From Psychrobacter piechaudii (GTDB lineage Bacteria > Pseudomonadota > Gammaproteobacteria > Pseudomonadales > Moraxellaceae): DNA of 48,086 bases. The stretch is from positions 1 through 48,086 of the forward strand of contig NZ_FUGE01000144.1 in assembly GCF_900162825.1 (NCBI RefSeq), read 5' to 3'. Positions within the stretch are counted from its first letter, which is position 1. Every line of letters begins with the position of its first letter. The position numbers were made by a program, and so were the translations under genes. This document shows, piece after piece, positions 19,594-29,332 of this stretch. The notes under the pieces were generated by a model that was given only the letters and a program-made list of their open reading frames with translations, had not been told where the DNA came from and ran no database searches.

Positions 19594-19762
19594 ATGGCAA
19601 CTATCCAGATCATTTAATAGCCCCTTAACACTCCTTTTAACAGGTATTAAACTCTTTACATAATTAAATTTAAGTTAATAGTATGGATCATTGATTAAGA
19701 TAATATTCATTATATAATAGCCTCATTAAAACAAGATACCGCTATAAAAATGAGGATTACCT

Positions 19763-20469
19763 ATGAATACTATCGTACATAAAGCCAATACCCGTGGTGA
19801 TGCAAATCATGGTTGGTTAAAAAGCAAACACACTTTTAGCTTTGCAAACTACTATAATCCTGAGCGTATGGGGTTTGGTGCCTTACGTGTCATTAATGAT
19901 GACCATGTAGAAGGGGAATGGGCTTTGGTACTCACCCTCACCGTGATATGGAAATCATCTCAATTCCAACGGCAGGTAAATTGGCTCACAAAGACACTAT
20001 TGGCACCAGTGGTATCATTGAAAGTGGCGAGATCCAGGTGATGTCAGCGGGGACAGGGATTGCTCATAGTGAAATGAATGGCAATGCGGATGTACCGGTT
20101 AAATTTTTTCAAATTTGGGTCATGCCAAACAAACAAGGGGTTGAGCCTCGTTATCAACAGTTAAAAATAGCAGATATGTTGAAGCCCAATGAATTTGGCC
20201 AAATCTTATCGCCAAACCCAGATGATGCTGGGGTATGGATTCACTAAGATGCGTGGTTCCATATGGGCAACCTTGATAAAGGGGTGAGTGCTAGCTATGA
20301 ATTAAAAGGCAACCAACACGGTGTTTATGCCTTTGTCATCGAAGGTAAGATCAAAGTGGGGGATGAGGTATTAGATACTCGGGATGGTATGGGTATCATC
20401 GACACCACAGGCTTTGAAGTAGAAGCTTTAGAAGACTCTCGTGTTCTACTTATGGAAGTTCCTATGTAA
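19763..20469 (+). pseudogene. Pirin-family (YhhW-like) gene with a frameshift and a nonsense codon
   Basis: The reading frame MNTIVHKANTRGDANHGWLK at 19763 is a typical start of the pirin/quercetin 2,3-dioxygenase-like cupin family. After VEG the frame is lost at 19913-19916. One more G in that G-run would restore the expected VEGGMGFGTHPHRDMEII, which continues in the next frame from 19918. In this second frame TAA at 20245-20247 interrupts GVWIH-stop-DAWFH, where the family usually has WIHQDAWFH, so a C-to-T change of CAA to TAA explains it. The rest (20248-20469) is intact to VLLMEVPM. The metal-ligand motif THPHRD survives. Two independent lesions make a functional full-length protein unlikely unless these are sequencing errors. 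Confidence 0.88.
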
Positions 20470-20487
20470 TCCCAGCAGCTAAACACG

Positions 20488-20533
20488 AGCCAACAAAAAA
20501 GCTAAACTTTCGGGTTTGGCTTTTTTGTTGGCT
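20488..20533 (+). terminator. Long terminator hairpin after the pirin pseudogene
   Basis: A 20-bp stem (20488-20507 with 20514-20533, one mismatch-type wobble) around TTTCGG includes a run of six T. It is fully preserved although the gene before it is broken. Confidence 0.88.
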
Positions 20534-20583
20534 TTCATATAAGCTATCTACTTATGAATCCACACAACTGAGCAAGGAAGGCT

Positions 20584-22074
20584 ATGTTTAAAGAATATCC
20601 ACAATATGATGCCATCGGATTGGCAGAGCTTATCCAGTCAGGCGATATCAGTGCTAAAGAAGCCTTAGAAGCTGCCATCTATCAAGCCAATAGTTTAAAT
20701 CCTAAGCTAAACGCTATTATCCACCGCTTTGATGAGCGAGCATTTAATGCTGCTCAGCAAGGTTTACTGCAGGGAATTTTTACCGGCGTCCCCTATCTAC
20801 TAAAAGATTTAAACTACTTGTTTGCGGATGAGCCTATCAAGATGGGCAGTCGCAGTGTGCATATCGTGCCGGAGCAAGACAGCGAGATAGTGAAGCGGAT
20901 GCGAGCAACAGGGGTTAACACCTTTGGTAAAACCAATACTCCAGAGTTTGGACTAATTATTACCACAGAGCCCAAGTTCTTTGGCCCCACTCATAACCCA
21001 TTTAAAAAAGGCTATAGCAGTGGTGGCTCCTCCGGGGGTAGTGCGGCTGCAGTAAGTGCTGGTATTGTGCCTATGGCAGGTGGCGGCGATGGGGGTGGTT
21101 CAATTCGTTTCCCTTCTGCTTGGTGCGGCGTGTTTGGGTTAAAGCCTAGCCGCGGCCGTAACCCTAGTGGCCCTATCTATGCTGAGGGCTGGGAAGGGGC
21201 AGTGGCAGATCATGTGATTACTCGTAGTGTGCGTGACAGCGCTGCCATGTTAGACGCTACGGCTGGTAGAGAGGTCGGTGCTCCTTTTGTGACCGACGCC
21301 TCTAATAAAGGCCAGTTTTTAGAAGCCACCAAGACTCCGTGTAAACCATTAAAAATTGCTCTAATGGCAGAGCCATTGTTTCCGGGCGCTAAAGTAGATA
21401 AAGAGGTGTTGGCTGTATTAGAAAAAACAGGGCGACAGCTTGAAGATATGGGGCATAAAGTAGAATACGCTGCGCCAAAGATTGATAGTGATCGTATGTG
21501 GCGAGATTTCTTCACAGTAGTTTGCGCCCATACTGCCTATTTTGTAGAAGACTTATCTTTGCGTTACGGACCACAACAAGTGTCGAACTTAGAACCACAG
21601 ACTCGTAATATGGCTATGATAGGGCGCTCACTAAGCGTGGTAGATCTGCTTAAAGCCAAGCAAGGCTGGCACGACGTACAGTATCAGACCGGACTTATTC
21701 TTGAAGAGTATGACATGATTGTGTGCCCGACAGTGCCAACTACTGCCGTCAAACACGGGGTGCTCCCTCCTAGCCGTATTGATGAACTACTGCTAAACGT
21801 AAGTGGCGTTATTGAAAAAGGAATTAATCTGGGCAAATGGATTTATAACTCAAGTTTGGTTGAGAAGCTAAGCTCACCTGTATTAAGCAAAATGGCCTTT
21901 ACCACATTGGGTAATATCACAGGATTACCGGCGATGTCTGTTCCCTTAGGGATGAGCAATAAAGGCTTACCGATTGGGATGCAATTTATTGGACGTATGA
22001 ATGATGAAGCAAGGCTTTTTGCTTTAGCAGCGGACTTTGAGCGGGCAGGATTATTTACCGATCCGGCTATTTAG
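20584..22074 (+). CDS. Amidase, amidase-signature family
   Basis: This 496-residue hydrolase carries the Ser-cisSer-Lys machinery of the amidase-signature family: Lys74 in YLLKDLN, the Gly/Ser loop GGSSGGS near 147-153 with the cis-Ser (149 or 150), and the likely nucleophile Ser173 in GGGSIRFP. The residues before it read AGGGDGG rather than the more usual GSDxGG, a conservative change. It is probably a cytoplasmic or peripheral amidase hydrolysing a small carboxamide; the substrate cannot be read from sequence. GatA is unlikely, because gatB and gatC are absent and the C-terminal half differs. AAGGA precedes the ATG. Confidence 0.88.
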   Translation: MFKEYPQYDAIGLAELIQSGDISAKEALEAAIYQANSLNPKLNAIIHRFDERAFNAAQQGLLQGIFTGVPYLLKDLNYLFADEPIKMGSRSVHIVPEQDSEIVKRMRATGVNTFGKTNTPEFGLIITTEPKFFGPTHNPFKKGYSSGGSSGGSAAAVSAGIVPMAGGGDGGGSIRFPSAWCGVFGLKPSRGRNPSGPIYAEGWEGAVADHVITRSVRDSAAMLDATAGREVGAPFVTDASNKGQFLEATKTPCKPLKIALMAEPLFPGAKVDKEVLAVLEKTGRQLEDMGHKVEYAAPKIDSDRMWRDFFTVVCAHTAYFVEDLSLRYGPQQVSNLEPQTRNMAMIGRSLSVVDLLKAKQGWHDVQYQTGLILEEYDMIVCPTVPTTAVKHGVLPPSRIDELLLNVSGVIEKGINLGKWIYNSSLVEKLSSPVLSKMAFTTLGNITGLPAMSVPLGMSNKGLPIGMQFIGRMNDEARLFALAADFERAGLFTDPAI

Positions 22075-22110
22075 TATGCTCTAAGTTAATTTTTTAAGCT
22101 AGCCAATATA

Positions 22111-22149
22111 AAAACAGCCTATTACGATAATGTAATAGGCTCCTTTTTA
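22111..22149. terminator. Bidirectional terminator between the amidase and flavoprotein genes
   Basis: AGCCTATTAC and GTAATAGGCT pair around GATAAT, with AAAA on the left and CCTTTTT on the right, so it can stop transcription from both convergent genes. Confidence 0.82.
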
Positions 22150-22202
22150 TAGAGGGTTTAATAGGGCAATGATATAAATAAGTATGAGATTTTGTTCTGA
22201 CT

Positions 22203-23489
22203 CTAAACTACCTCGCCACAAGCCTTACCACTGGCCCAAGCCCACTGAAAATTGTAGCCACCAAGCCAGCCTGTCACATCAAGCACTTCACCGATAAAAT
22301 ACAGGTTTGGTTGTAGCTTACTCTCAAAGGTTTTTGACGATACTTCATCAGTATTTACGCCACCCCGAGTGACCTCGGCAGTGCGATAGCCTTCGGTGCC
22401 AGAGGGCTTTATGGTCCAGTTGTTTATTTTATCGCCAATAGCTATTAAAGCTTCATCTTTAATATTTGCCAGCTCTTTGTCCTTAAAGTCTGACCAGTGC
22501 AGATTTTGTAACGCTAATAGCAGTTTTTTTGGGAAATATTCAGACAAGACGCTACGAATTAACTGTTTTGGATGCTGAGCTTTGGCCTGTTGTAATAACT
22601 CACCGATATCCACATTAGGCACCAAGTTAATATGAATCGCTTCACCCACTTGCCAGTAATTGGAGAGCTGTAACATCGCCGGCCCTGATAAGCCTCGGTG
22701 CGTAAACAACATAGGTCTAGGAAACGAAATCCGCTCATTAAAGGCAACGACATCTAAGCTAATACCGGCCAGTGAAGCAATCATGTCACCGACTTTATCG
22801 GTAAAGGTAAAGGGCACTAAGCCGGCTGAAGTAGGGATAATTTGATGCTCGAACTGCTGCGCTACCTCATAGCCAAATCCAGTAGCGCCCATAGTAGGAA
22901 TAGACAAGCCACCGGTGGCTATAACTAGAGAGTGGCAATAAATCGCGCCTTTTGAGGTTTCAACAATAAAGCCTTGTTGGTCACTATCTTGTGACAAAGA
23001 CTTAATAGCAATAATATCAGTTTTTAATTGGACTTTAGCGCCAGCTTCAGAGCATTCATCAAGCAATAGGTTTAGGATGTCTTTTGACGAGTCATCACAG
23101 AACAGTTGGCCATAATCACGCTCATGATAGGGGACACCATGCTTCTCAACCAGCCCAATAAACTCCCAAGGGTTATAACGGGTTAAGGCTGATTTACAGA
23201 AATGGCCGTTGTCACCGATAAAATTCTCAGGCTCCACCACATAATTGGTAAAGTTACAGCGACCACCGCCGGACATGAGGATTTTCTTCCCTGCTTTATT
23301 GGCATGATCAACGACCAATACCGAACGACCTCGTTGAGCTGCTGTCATTGCACAGTATAAGCCTGACGCTCCAGCCCCTATGATAAGAACATCAACGCTA
23401 GACTTAGCTGAGGAGGTAGGTGAGCTTGTGCTTAAGTCTTTGCCACAAGGCTTAATAGAAGGGGGATTAGAGTCAGAATTTTGGGTCAT
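22203..23489 (-). CDS. NAD(P)/FAD-dependent oxidoreductase, HI0933/YhiN family
   Basis: This 428-residue flavoprotein has an N-terminal low-complexity stretch of about 30 residues. The FAD-binding motif DVLIIGAGASGLYCA follows, then the family hallmark KKILMSGGGRCNFTN near residues 70-85, VIATGGLSIPTMGATGFGY in the middle, and a C-terminal FIGEVLDVTGWLGGYNFQWA close to the end. The HI0933-like family binds FAD, but its physiological reaction is not settled; some members are called YhiN. A start further inside cannot be excluded, because the first 30 residues are not conserved in character. The gene is convergent with the amidase gene. Confidence 0.87.
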   Translation of the reverse strand: MTQNSDSNPPSIKPCGKDLSTSSPTSSAKSSVDVLIIGAGASGLYCAMTAAQRGRSVLVVDHANKAGKKILMSGGGRCNFTNYVVEPENFIGDNGHFCKSALTRYNPWEFIGLVEKHGVPYHERDYGQLFCDDSSKDILNLLLDECSEAGAKVQLKTDIIAIKSLSQDSDQQGFIVETSKGAIYCHSLVIATGGLSIPTMGATGFGYEVAQQFEHQIIPTSAGLVPFTFTDKVGDMIASLAGISLDVVAFNERISFPRPMLFTHRGLSGPAMLQLSNYWQVGEAIHINLVPNVDIGELLQQAKAQHPKQLIRSVLSEYFPKKLLLALQNLHWSDFKDKELANIKDEALIAIGDKINNWTIKPSGTEGYRTAEVTRGGVNTDEVSSKTFESKLQPNLYFIGEVLDVTGWLGGYNFQWAWASGKACGEVV

Positions 23490-23950
23490 GGAATCAGCTT
23501 TTGTAATAATAATTGAGGGTGGATGAGTGGCTTAATAAGCCGTCAGTTCAGCCATTTAGTAGTGGGAAAACAGGAATGAGATAGGCTAATAAATTGCTTG
23601 TTAGAATTAAAAAATCATAACTTTTTTAGGAGTTTACACCAAATAGTAGTTTACAACTGTATCAAAATCTAGTAAAACTATGAGGGTACTACAGTCATAG
23701 GGAAAGGACTGAGTGAACGCATAGCATCTTGTATTAGATGAGGTTTATTTAGACTTCTAAGCACGTCACGGGCTATGGTCTTAATTAAACCCTTTCACAT
23801 ATTCTCTACGGTATTTAATCTCCCCCTCTTTGTCTTCTTCCCTATCCTATTTTATCATGATAACAGCCCAGAATTTCTTTGCTGTTATGGTTATCAGTGA
23901 CTACTGGTGATTTCCAGGATGGATTCACATTAAAAAAAGGACTTTATATT
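23490..23950 (+). other. Control region of the acs gene
   Basis: The 461 bases between the divergent flavoprotein and acs genes hold no clear gene. A candidate acs promoter is TTTACA (23650-23655), a 17-base spacer and TAAAAC (23673-23678), giving a leader of roughly 265 bases. The near-repeat AGTTTACA occurs twice just there (about 23632 and 23649). AAAGGAC at 23936-23942 is the ribosome-binding site that sets the acs start. I could not identify a CRP-type site with confidence. Confidence 0.4.
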
Positions 23951-25897
23951 ATGAAAAAATTTCCAACCAGCTCTGAATTTGCAGCACAAGCCAATACCAA
24001 CCCAGAAAAATATGCCCAGTTATATCAACAGTCTATTGAATCTGATGAAAGCAATGAGGCTTTTTGGGCCAAGCGGGCGGAGTTGGTTGATTGGATAAAA
24101 AAACCCACAAAAATTAAAGACATTAATTACGATCTTGATGATTTTAGAATCAAGTGGTTTGAGGATGGTGAATTAAACGTTTCAGTCAACTGTCTAGACC
24201 GTCATTTGGTTGATAATCCTTATAAGCCAGCCATTATCTGGGAAGGGGATCACCCTTCATTACACAAAATCATCTCTTTTAAAGAGCTGCACTCAGAAGT
24301 GTGTCGCTTGGGCAATGCCATGCGCAAGATGGGCGTGGGTAAGGGTGATCGAGTAGCGCTGTATTTGCCTATGGTGCCAGAAGCGGTGGTATCTATGTTG
24401 GCCTGTGCTCGAATTGGGGCAGTGCATACGGTAGTATTCGGTGGCTTCTCAGCTGAAAGTTTGGCCAGTCGTATTGTCGACAGCCAAGCGAAGTTGGTGA
24501 TTACTGCTGATGAAGGGGTGCGCGGTAACCGATACAGCCCACTGAAAACCAATGTAGATAGAGCACTGGATGTTGATGGCACCGAGTGTGTTGAAAAGGT
24601 CATTGTGGTGCATCGTACTGGTAACTCAGTGCCTATGAGTGGTCGACGCGATGTTTGGTATCACACGGTTATTGATAACTCAAATGAGGATTGCCCTCCT
24701 GAGACCATGAATGCTGAAGATCCGTTGTTTTTATTGTATACCTCGGGCTCTACCGGTAAGCCAAAAGGGGTAGTCCACAGCACAGGGGGCTACCTAACGT
24801 ATGCGCTTTCTACCTTTAGAGATGTGTTTGATGTCAAAGAAGATGACGTCTTTTGGTGTACAGCGGATGTGGGCTGGATTACAGGTCACAGCTATGTCAC
24901 CTATGGGCCATTAGCTAATGGCACTACTACGGTTATGTTTGAAGGGGTTCCGCAGTACCCCACATGGGCCCGTATCGGTCAAATCATTGATAAGCACGAC
25001 GTTAGTATTTTGTACACTGCACCGACAGCCATTCGGGCAATGATGAAAGAGGGCGATGCTTTTGTTCGTGAGTCAAACCGAGAAAGCTTACGTTTGTTAG
25101 GTACTGTGGGCGAGCCCATTAACCCTGAGGCTTGGGACTGGTATCATAGTGTCGTTGGTGAAGGACGTTGTCCTATCGTCGATACTTGGTGGCAAACTGA
25201 GACAGGCGGTATCTTAATGGCGCCTCTGCCAAACTCAGTGGATATGAAGCCGGGAGCCGCTATGAACCCTCTATATGGCATTAAGCCAGTTATTGTTGAC
25301 TCTGATGGGGTTGAACTGGAAGATGCAGCAGCGGGCAACCTCATTATCAGCGATGGTTGGCCAGGTCAGATGCGAACCATTTATGGCGATCATAAGCGTT
25401 TCTTAGAGACCTACTATACCACCTATCCTGGTAGCTATTTCACTGGCGACGGGGCAATGCGTGATGAAGACGGTCATTATTGGATTACTGGTCGTGTGGA
25501 TGATGTACTGAACGTGTCTGGTCACCGTATTGGCACGGCAGAGATTGAGAGTGCCTTGGTATCACACCCTGCTGCTGCTGAAACGGCCATTGTGGGTATG
25601 CCGCACGAGTTAAAAGGTCAAGGCATCTGTGCTTATGTCATCTTAAGACATGGTGAGGAAGATAGCGAAAGATTACGCGGTGAATTAAATCGCCATGTAC
25701 GGGCAGAGATTGGACCTATTGCCAACCTAGACGCCATTTATGTTGTGGATGCTTTACCAAAAACTCGGTCAGGGAAGATTATGCGCCGTATCCTGCGTAA
25801 GCTGGCGGCAGGCGAGTTTGATGGTCTAGGCGATACTTCAACATTGGCTGAAGCGAGTGTGGTAGATGACTTAATCAAAACCGTAAAGTCCGCTTAG
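23951..25897 (+). CDS. acs: Acetyl-CoA synthetase (AMP-forming)
   Basis: Acs activates acetate to acetyl-AMP and then acetyl-CoA. Starting at 23951, 648 residues match the family length (E. coli 652). The frame stays open upstream to a TTG at 23879, but AAAGGA sits right before the ATG at 23951 and the upstream residues are not family-like. Motifs include the P-loop-like [12 protein letters not shown] (about residues 260-271), TWWQTETGG near 410, and the final [11 protein letters not shown] with Lys609, the residue whose acetylation inactivates the enzyme in other bacteria. A terminator follows at 26002-26035. Confidence 0.95.
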   Translation: MKKFPTSSEFAAQANTNPEKYAQLYQQSIESDESNEAFWAKRAELVDWIKKPTKIKDINYDLDDFRIKWFEDGELNVSVNCLDRHLVDNPYKPAIIWEGDHPSLHKIISFKELHSEVCRLGNAMRKMGVGKGDRVALYLPMVPEAVVSMLACARIGAVHTVVFGGFSAESLASRIVDSQAKLVITADEGVRGNRYSPLKTNVDRALDVDGTECVEKVIVVHRTGNSVPMSGRRDVWYHTVIDNSNEDCPPETMNAEDPLFLLYTSGSTGKPKGVVHSTGGYLTYALSTFRDVFDVKEDDVFWCTADVGWITGHSYVTYGPLANGTTTVMFEGVPQYPTWARIGQIIDKHDVSILYTAPTAIRAMMKEGDAFVRESNRESLRLLGTVGEPINPEAWDWYHSVVGEGRCPIVDTWWQTETGGILMAPLPNSVDMKPGAAMNPLYGIKPVIVDSDGVELEDAAAGNLIISDGWPGQMRTIYGDHKRFLETYYTTYPGSYFTGDGAMRDEDGHYWITGRVDDVLNVSGHRIGTAEIESALVSHPAAAETAIVGMPHELKGQGICAYVILRHGEEDSERLRGELNRHVRAEIGPIANLDAIYVVDALPKTRSGKIMRRILRKLAAGEFDGLGDTSTLAEASVVDDLIKTVKSA

Positions 25898-26001
25898 TGT
25901 CTTAACTTTCTAGCTTCTTATCTAAAGGGATTGGAAATAGAGAGGTGAATGTTAACGCCTTAAGTTAAGGTTGTAGGTATTTTCACTTCTTTAATAAATT
26001 T

Positions 26002-26035
26002 AAAACCACTGACTTATTGGGTCAGTGGTTTTTTT
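26002..26035 (+). terminator. Intrinsic terminator of acs
   Basis: AAAACCACTGAC and GTCAGTGGTTTT pair around TTATTGG and are followed by further T residues. Confidence 0.9.
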
Positions 26036-26133
26036 ACACAATTAATAGGTCATAGCCTGTATCATTGGCTTAGAATTTGCCACACATTATCTGCTTGATA
26101 TTCTCCTTCATCTTAAAAAAATACATTTAACTT

Positions 26134-27327
26134 ATGACTATAAATCACGATACTTCAGTAGGGGCCGATGGCTCAGCGCACGACAGCAATTCAGCGACTC
26201 CTTCAGCCACAGCGACTAAAGTTGCTATTATTGGCGCTGGGATGACGGGGCTGATGTCTGCTCACTTATTAGAGCAAGCTTTTGCTAATTGTGGACAAGC
26301 ACTAGATATCTCCATTTTTGAGAAATCAGCTGGGGTAGGGCGTTTAGCTACTCGTTATAAAAAACCAGATCCCCATAGCGAGCAACAGTGGCAATTTGAT
26401 TTTGGCGCTCAGTTTTTCACTGCCAAATCAGAGGCTTTCCAAGCCTACTTACAGCCTTGGCTAGAGCAGGGTGTTATCAGGTATTGGCTTGCCACAACAG
26501 CAACGGCCAAAATTACAGGGCCAAAGCCAGACATTGAGCTAACCGGACATTGGGACAATGAGCAGCCGCGATATATTGCTAGTCCAAAAATGACCAGCTT
26601 TGGTCGAGCTTTAGCGGCTGAGTTTAAACATACTAAGCTTCATTATAGAACCCGAGTGGCACCCTTACGCTCTGATAACTCAGTCAATAAAAACTCAACT
26701 GACACAGCAGCTCAGACTACTTTATGGGATGATAAAGGCAATGAGCTAGGTAGGTTTGATTGGGTGGTATGTACCGCACCACAGGCTCAAGCCATCGAGC
26801 TTTTTGAGCAAGCCGACTTTGCTTTGCTCGATAAACTTAAGCTTCCAAAAATGCTGGCTTGTTATAGCTTGATGTTAGGCTGGGAGCAAGAGTCTACTTT
26901 ACCCTCAGCTTTGAAAAAGGCCCATTGGGAAGTGCTTGAGGTGACGCAGGCAAACTCACCCCTTGGCCGTATATTCATTGAGCATCATAAGCCAGGTCGT
27001 GAAGCTATCTTGCCCAGTGTTACTATTCATGCCAGCAATGAGTGGTCTGAATCAAAGGTAGACGAAGCGATAGAGGAAGTTCAGCAACAGCTGCTCCAGG
27101 CAGCACAGCAACTGTTGGGCTGGGAGCATAGTACGGCCCCACAGTGGATAGACTGTCATCGTTGGCGTTATGCTGCTACGGCTCAGATAGAGAATGGTAC
27201 TCCTTCACAATCTAGCTATGTTGATAGTAGTAAACAGTGGTTAGTGACGGGCGACTGGTGTGATGAAGGGAGGATAGAAAGCTGCTTTAAAGCCGCAACG
27301 CAAGTGGTAGAGACAATTGCCCCTTAA
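26134..27327 (+). CDS. FAD/NAD(P)-binding oxidoreductase, renalase-like
   Basis: This 397-residue flavoprotein begins with a Ser/Thr/Ala-rich stretch of about 30 residues. A dinucleotide-binding motif VAIIGAGMTGLMSAHLLEQA follows, then IFEKSAGVGRLATRY and FDFGAQFFTAKSEAF, which together resemble bacterial renalase-like proteins (COG3380). The C-terminus (HRWRYAATAQIENGT, then LVTGDWCDEGRIESCFKAA) closes the FAD site. Bacterial renalases oxidise mis-reduced dihydro-NAD(P) isomers; whether this protein does so is inference. No strong ribosome-binding site precedes 26134, so the exact start is less sure. It is convergent with ribF across a bidirectional terminator. Confidence 0.8.
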   Translation: MTINHDTSVGADGSAHDSNSATPSATATKVAIIGAGMTGLMSAHLLEQAFANCGQALDISIFEKSAGVGRLATRYKKPDPHSEQQWQFDFGAQFFTAKSEAFQAYLQPWLEQGVIRYWLATTATAKITGPKPDIELTGHWDNEQPRYIASPKMTSFGRALAAEFKHTKLHYRTRVAPLRSDNSVNKNSTDTAAQTTLWDDKGNELGRFDWVVCTAPQAQAIELFEQADFALLDKLKLPKMLACYSLMLGWEQESTLPSALKKAHWEVLEVTQANSPLGRIFIEHHKPGREAILPSVTIHASNEWSESKVDEAIEEVQQQLLQAAQQLLGWEHSTAPQWIDCHRWRYAATAQIENGTPSQSSYVDSSKQWLVTGDWCDEGRIESCFKAATQVVETIAP

Positions 27328-27373
27328 ATAACAAAAAGTGCTTTAAAAAAATAACTCATGCTAAATCAGGTTT

Positions 27374-27412
27374 AAAAAAAGGCGAGGATATTTGATTATC
27401 CTCGCCTTTTTT
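27374..27412. terminator. Bidirectional terminator between the renalase-like gene and ribF
   Basis: AAAAAAAGGCGAGGATA and TATCCTCGCCTTTTTT form a long perfect stem around TTTGAT. T-runs on both strands suit the two convergent genes. Confidence 0.93.
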
Positions 27413-27433
27413 AGAAGTGTTGATAAATAACAA

Positions 27434-28504
27434 TTATTGGTCTTGATTGCGGCGCCATTCAATTAAGTCAATAACGTCTTGCTGAATGCCCGCTTTAAGT
27501 GCTTCTAAGCTTTCGTATTTACGTTCATCGTGTAAATAATGTAAGAATCTAACTTGCAGAGTTTTGTCATATAAATTACCGGAAAACTCTGGGAAAAAAA
27601 CCTCAAGACGCCATTCATGAGGCTTATCTACTGAAGGACGGATACCGATATTAGCAGTGCCAAATAAACTATTCGGACGTAGCCCAGCAACGCCAACCTT
27701 CCTATCGTTAGCAAGGCTTGAAAAAGCATCTGCAATAACTTCTCCAGCTTCATCTAGTATCACCACGTCTACACCATAAACCCCGTGCAAAGCAGGACGC
27801 ACCCTATTTAACTCGATATTGGCGGTCGGGAAGTCTAAAGTACGTCCGATTTTATCGCCTCCGACGACTTTACCGGTGATCGTATAGTCACGATCGAGTA
27901 GGCGGCTGACCGTATTCAGATCGCCTTGCGCCAATAGCTCACGAATTCTGGTCGAGCTGATGCGTTTGTCTTCAAGCGACGAGCTGTCCTCAACCCCTGC
28001 GGCATGGGTATCGGTAATGGTATGCAGATTGGTAACAGGCAACCCATAATTACGTAAAAACTCACTGTCTCCGGTACGATCATGGCCAAACTTAAAGTCA
28101 TCACCCAACACCAGTGACTTCACATTCAGATGATGAACCAATATGTCTGCAAACTCAGAAGCTGACAAAGAGCGAAAAGCTTCATCAAATTTAGCGACAA
28201 CGACCGTATCTATGCCGAACTTAGCCAGTAAAGTTAGTTTTTCATCTTGAGAGGTTAAGCGAGCAGGGGCAGATGAAGGGTCAGATTTTAGCTGAGCGAA
28301 GTATTCACGCGGCTGAGGCTCAAAGATCATGACCATAGTCTGCAGCTGCTGCTCGCTAGCACTTTGCTGCAGCTGTTTTAACATGGCTTGATGGCCTAAG
28401 TGCACCCCATCGAAGTTACCAATGGTTAATACGCTGTCAGCAGTTAGACTACTGCGGCTCTTGCCAGCAAGAATTGTGGCCAAATCTAAAAAAATTGTTT
28501 TCAT
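27434..28504 (-). CDS. ribF: Bifunctional riboflavin kinase / FAD synthetase
   Basis: RibF phosphorylates riboflavin to FMN and adenylylates FMN to FAD. The N-terminal nucleotidyltransferase domain has GNFDGVHLGHQ at residues 29-39, LVLGDDFKFGHDRTGD in the middle and ISSTRIRELL near residue 185. The C-terminal flavokinase domain has GRTLDFPTANI near 220-232 and a closing EVFFPEFSGNLYDK. The length of 356 residues is somewhat above the usual 310-315, with small hydrophilic insertions. ileS or murJ, often next to ribF in Gammaproteobacteria, is not in this window; the gene stands alone here. Confidence 0.94.
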   Translation of the reverse strand: MKTIFLDLATILAGKSRSSLTADSVLTIGNFDGVHLGHQAMLKQLQQSASEQQLQTMVMIFEPQPREYFAQLKSDPSSAPARLTSQDEKLTLLAKFGIDTVVVAKFDEAFRSLSASEFADILVHHLNVKSLVLGDDFKFGHDRTGDSEFLRNYGLPVTNLHTITDTHAAGVEDSSSLEDKRISSTRIRELLAQGDLNTVSRLLDRDYTITGKVVGGDKIGRTLDFPTANIELNRVRPALHGVYGVDVVILDEAGEVIADAFSSLANDRKVGVAGLRPNSLFGTANIGIRPSVDKPHEWRLEVFFPEFSGNLYDKTLQVRFLHYLHDERKYESLEALKAGIQQDVIDLIEWRRNQDQ

Positions 28505-28738
28505 AAAGCCTTATCGATAAGCACAAGGGTAGTTGTCAGCTACTTTCAAAGTAAGTAATAACCGGATAAATCATTAAACCGGTAATTTAGATAAATAAAA
28601 AATATAGCACAATAATGCAGATTGCAAATGGCCTTAAAAGGCGACTACTTTATAGATAACTTGTCTTCATTATAATGTAAAATTACAGTCTCTGAGACTC
28701 GAAATCAGCTCAATGCATTGTAATGAGAAAATAACACT

Positions 28739-29287
28739 ATGGTTAGTTCCCTCAAGTTAGCTTCTAAAAATGTAACCTCACCTTTAAACCAGCATAGTAT
28801 TCGTTTGGCTCAGCCCTCTGACTTACCCGATATTGTGAATATTTACAATCAAAGTATCGCTGGTAAAGCCTCGACAGCCGACTTAGAGTCAGTGACTATT
28901 GCCGATAGACAGGACTGGTTTGATGAGCATCTGACTCGACCCAATCGCCCTATTTATGTTGTGACCAATACTCAAGGTAGCATTATGGCTTGGGGCAGCT
29001 TTAGTGATGTCAAAAATCGGATAGCTTACCATATCAGTAGTGAGATTAGTATTTATGTCGCGGCACAATTCCAAGGCTTAGGTTTGGGCAGTTTGTTGCT
29101 GCAATGGATGTTAAGCCAAGCGCCACAACTGGGCATCCAAAATATCTTGGCGCTTATATTTGGCCATAATAAGCCAAGCCTAGCCTTATTCCAAAAGTTT
29201 GGCTTTGAGCTTTGGGGAAGATTCCCTAAGGTTTGTGACATGCAAGGTTTCACTGCCGATCTAGTCATACTGGGTAAAGCGTTATAG
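28739..29287 (+). CDS. GNAT acetyltransferase, phosphinothricin acetyltransferase-like
   Basis: This 182-residue protein fits the PAT/YncA branch of GNAT enzymes. IRLAQPSDLPDIVNIYNQSI lies near residues 21-40, and the conserved SIYVAAQFQGLGLGSLLLQW (about 104-123) holds the acetyl-CoA pyrophosphate loop. It ends in LALFQKFGFELWGRFPKV. Family members acetylate phosphinothricin, methionine sulfone or related amino-acid amines; the substrate here is unknown. The ATG at 28739 has no strong ribosome-binding site, so a slightly later start is possible. It is convergent with the YihY-type gene. Confidence 0.83.
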   Translation: MVSSLKLASKNVTSPLNQHSIRLAQPSDLPDIVNIYNQSIAGKASTADLESVTIADRQDWFDEHLTRPNRPIYVVTNTQGSIMAWGSFSDVKNRIAYHISSEISIYVAAQFQGLGLGSLLLQWMLSQAPQLGIQNILALIFGHNKPSLALFQKFGFELWGRFPKVCDMQGFTADLVILGKAL

Positions 29288-29315
29288 TCTTCTTATTAAA
29301 GACCATAACGCTTTT
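29276..29315. terminator. Terminator hairpin between GNAT and YihY-type genes
   Basis: AAAGCGTTAT plus GTCTT pairs with AAGAC plus ATAACGCTTT around a short loop, and a CTTTT tail follows. The left arm overlaps the GNAT stop codon. The T-tract is short on both strands, so termination may be partial. Confidence 0.65.
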
Positions 29316-29332
29316 GGGTAAACCAAGACAGC

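Noticed and set aside
23879-23950. Longer acs start at TTG
   Set aside because: A strong AAAGGA site precedes the ATG at 23951, and that start gives the normal Acs length.
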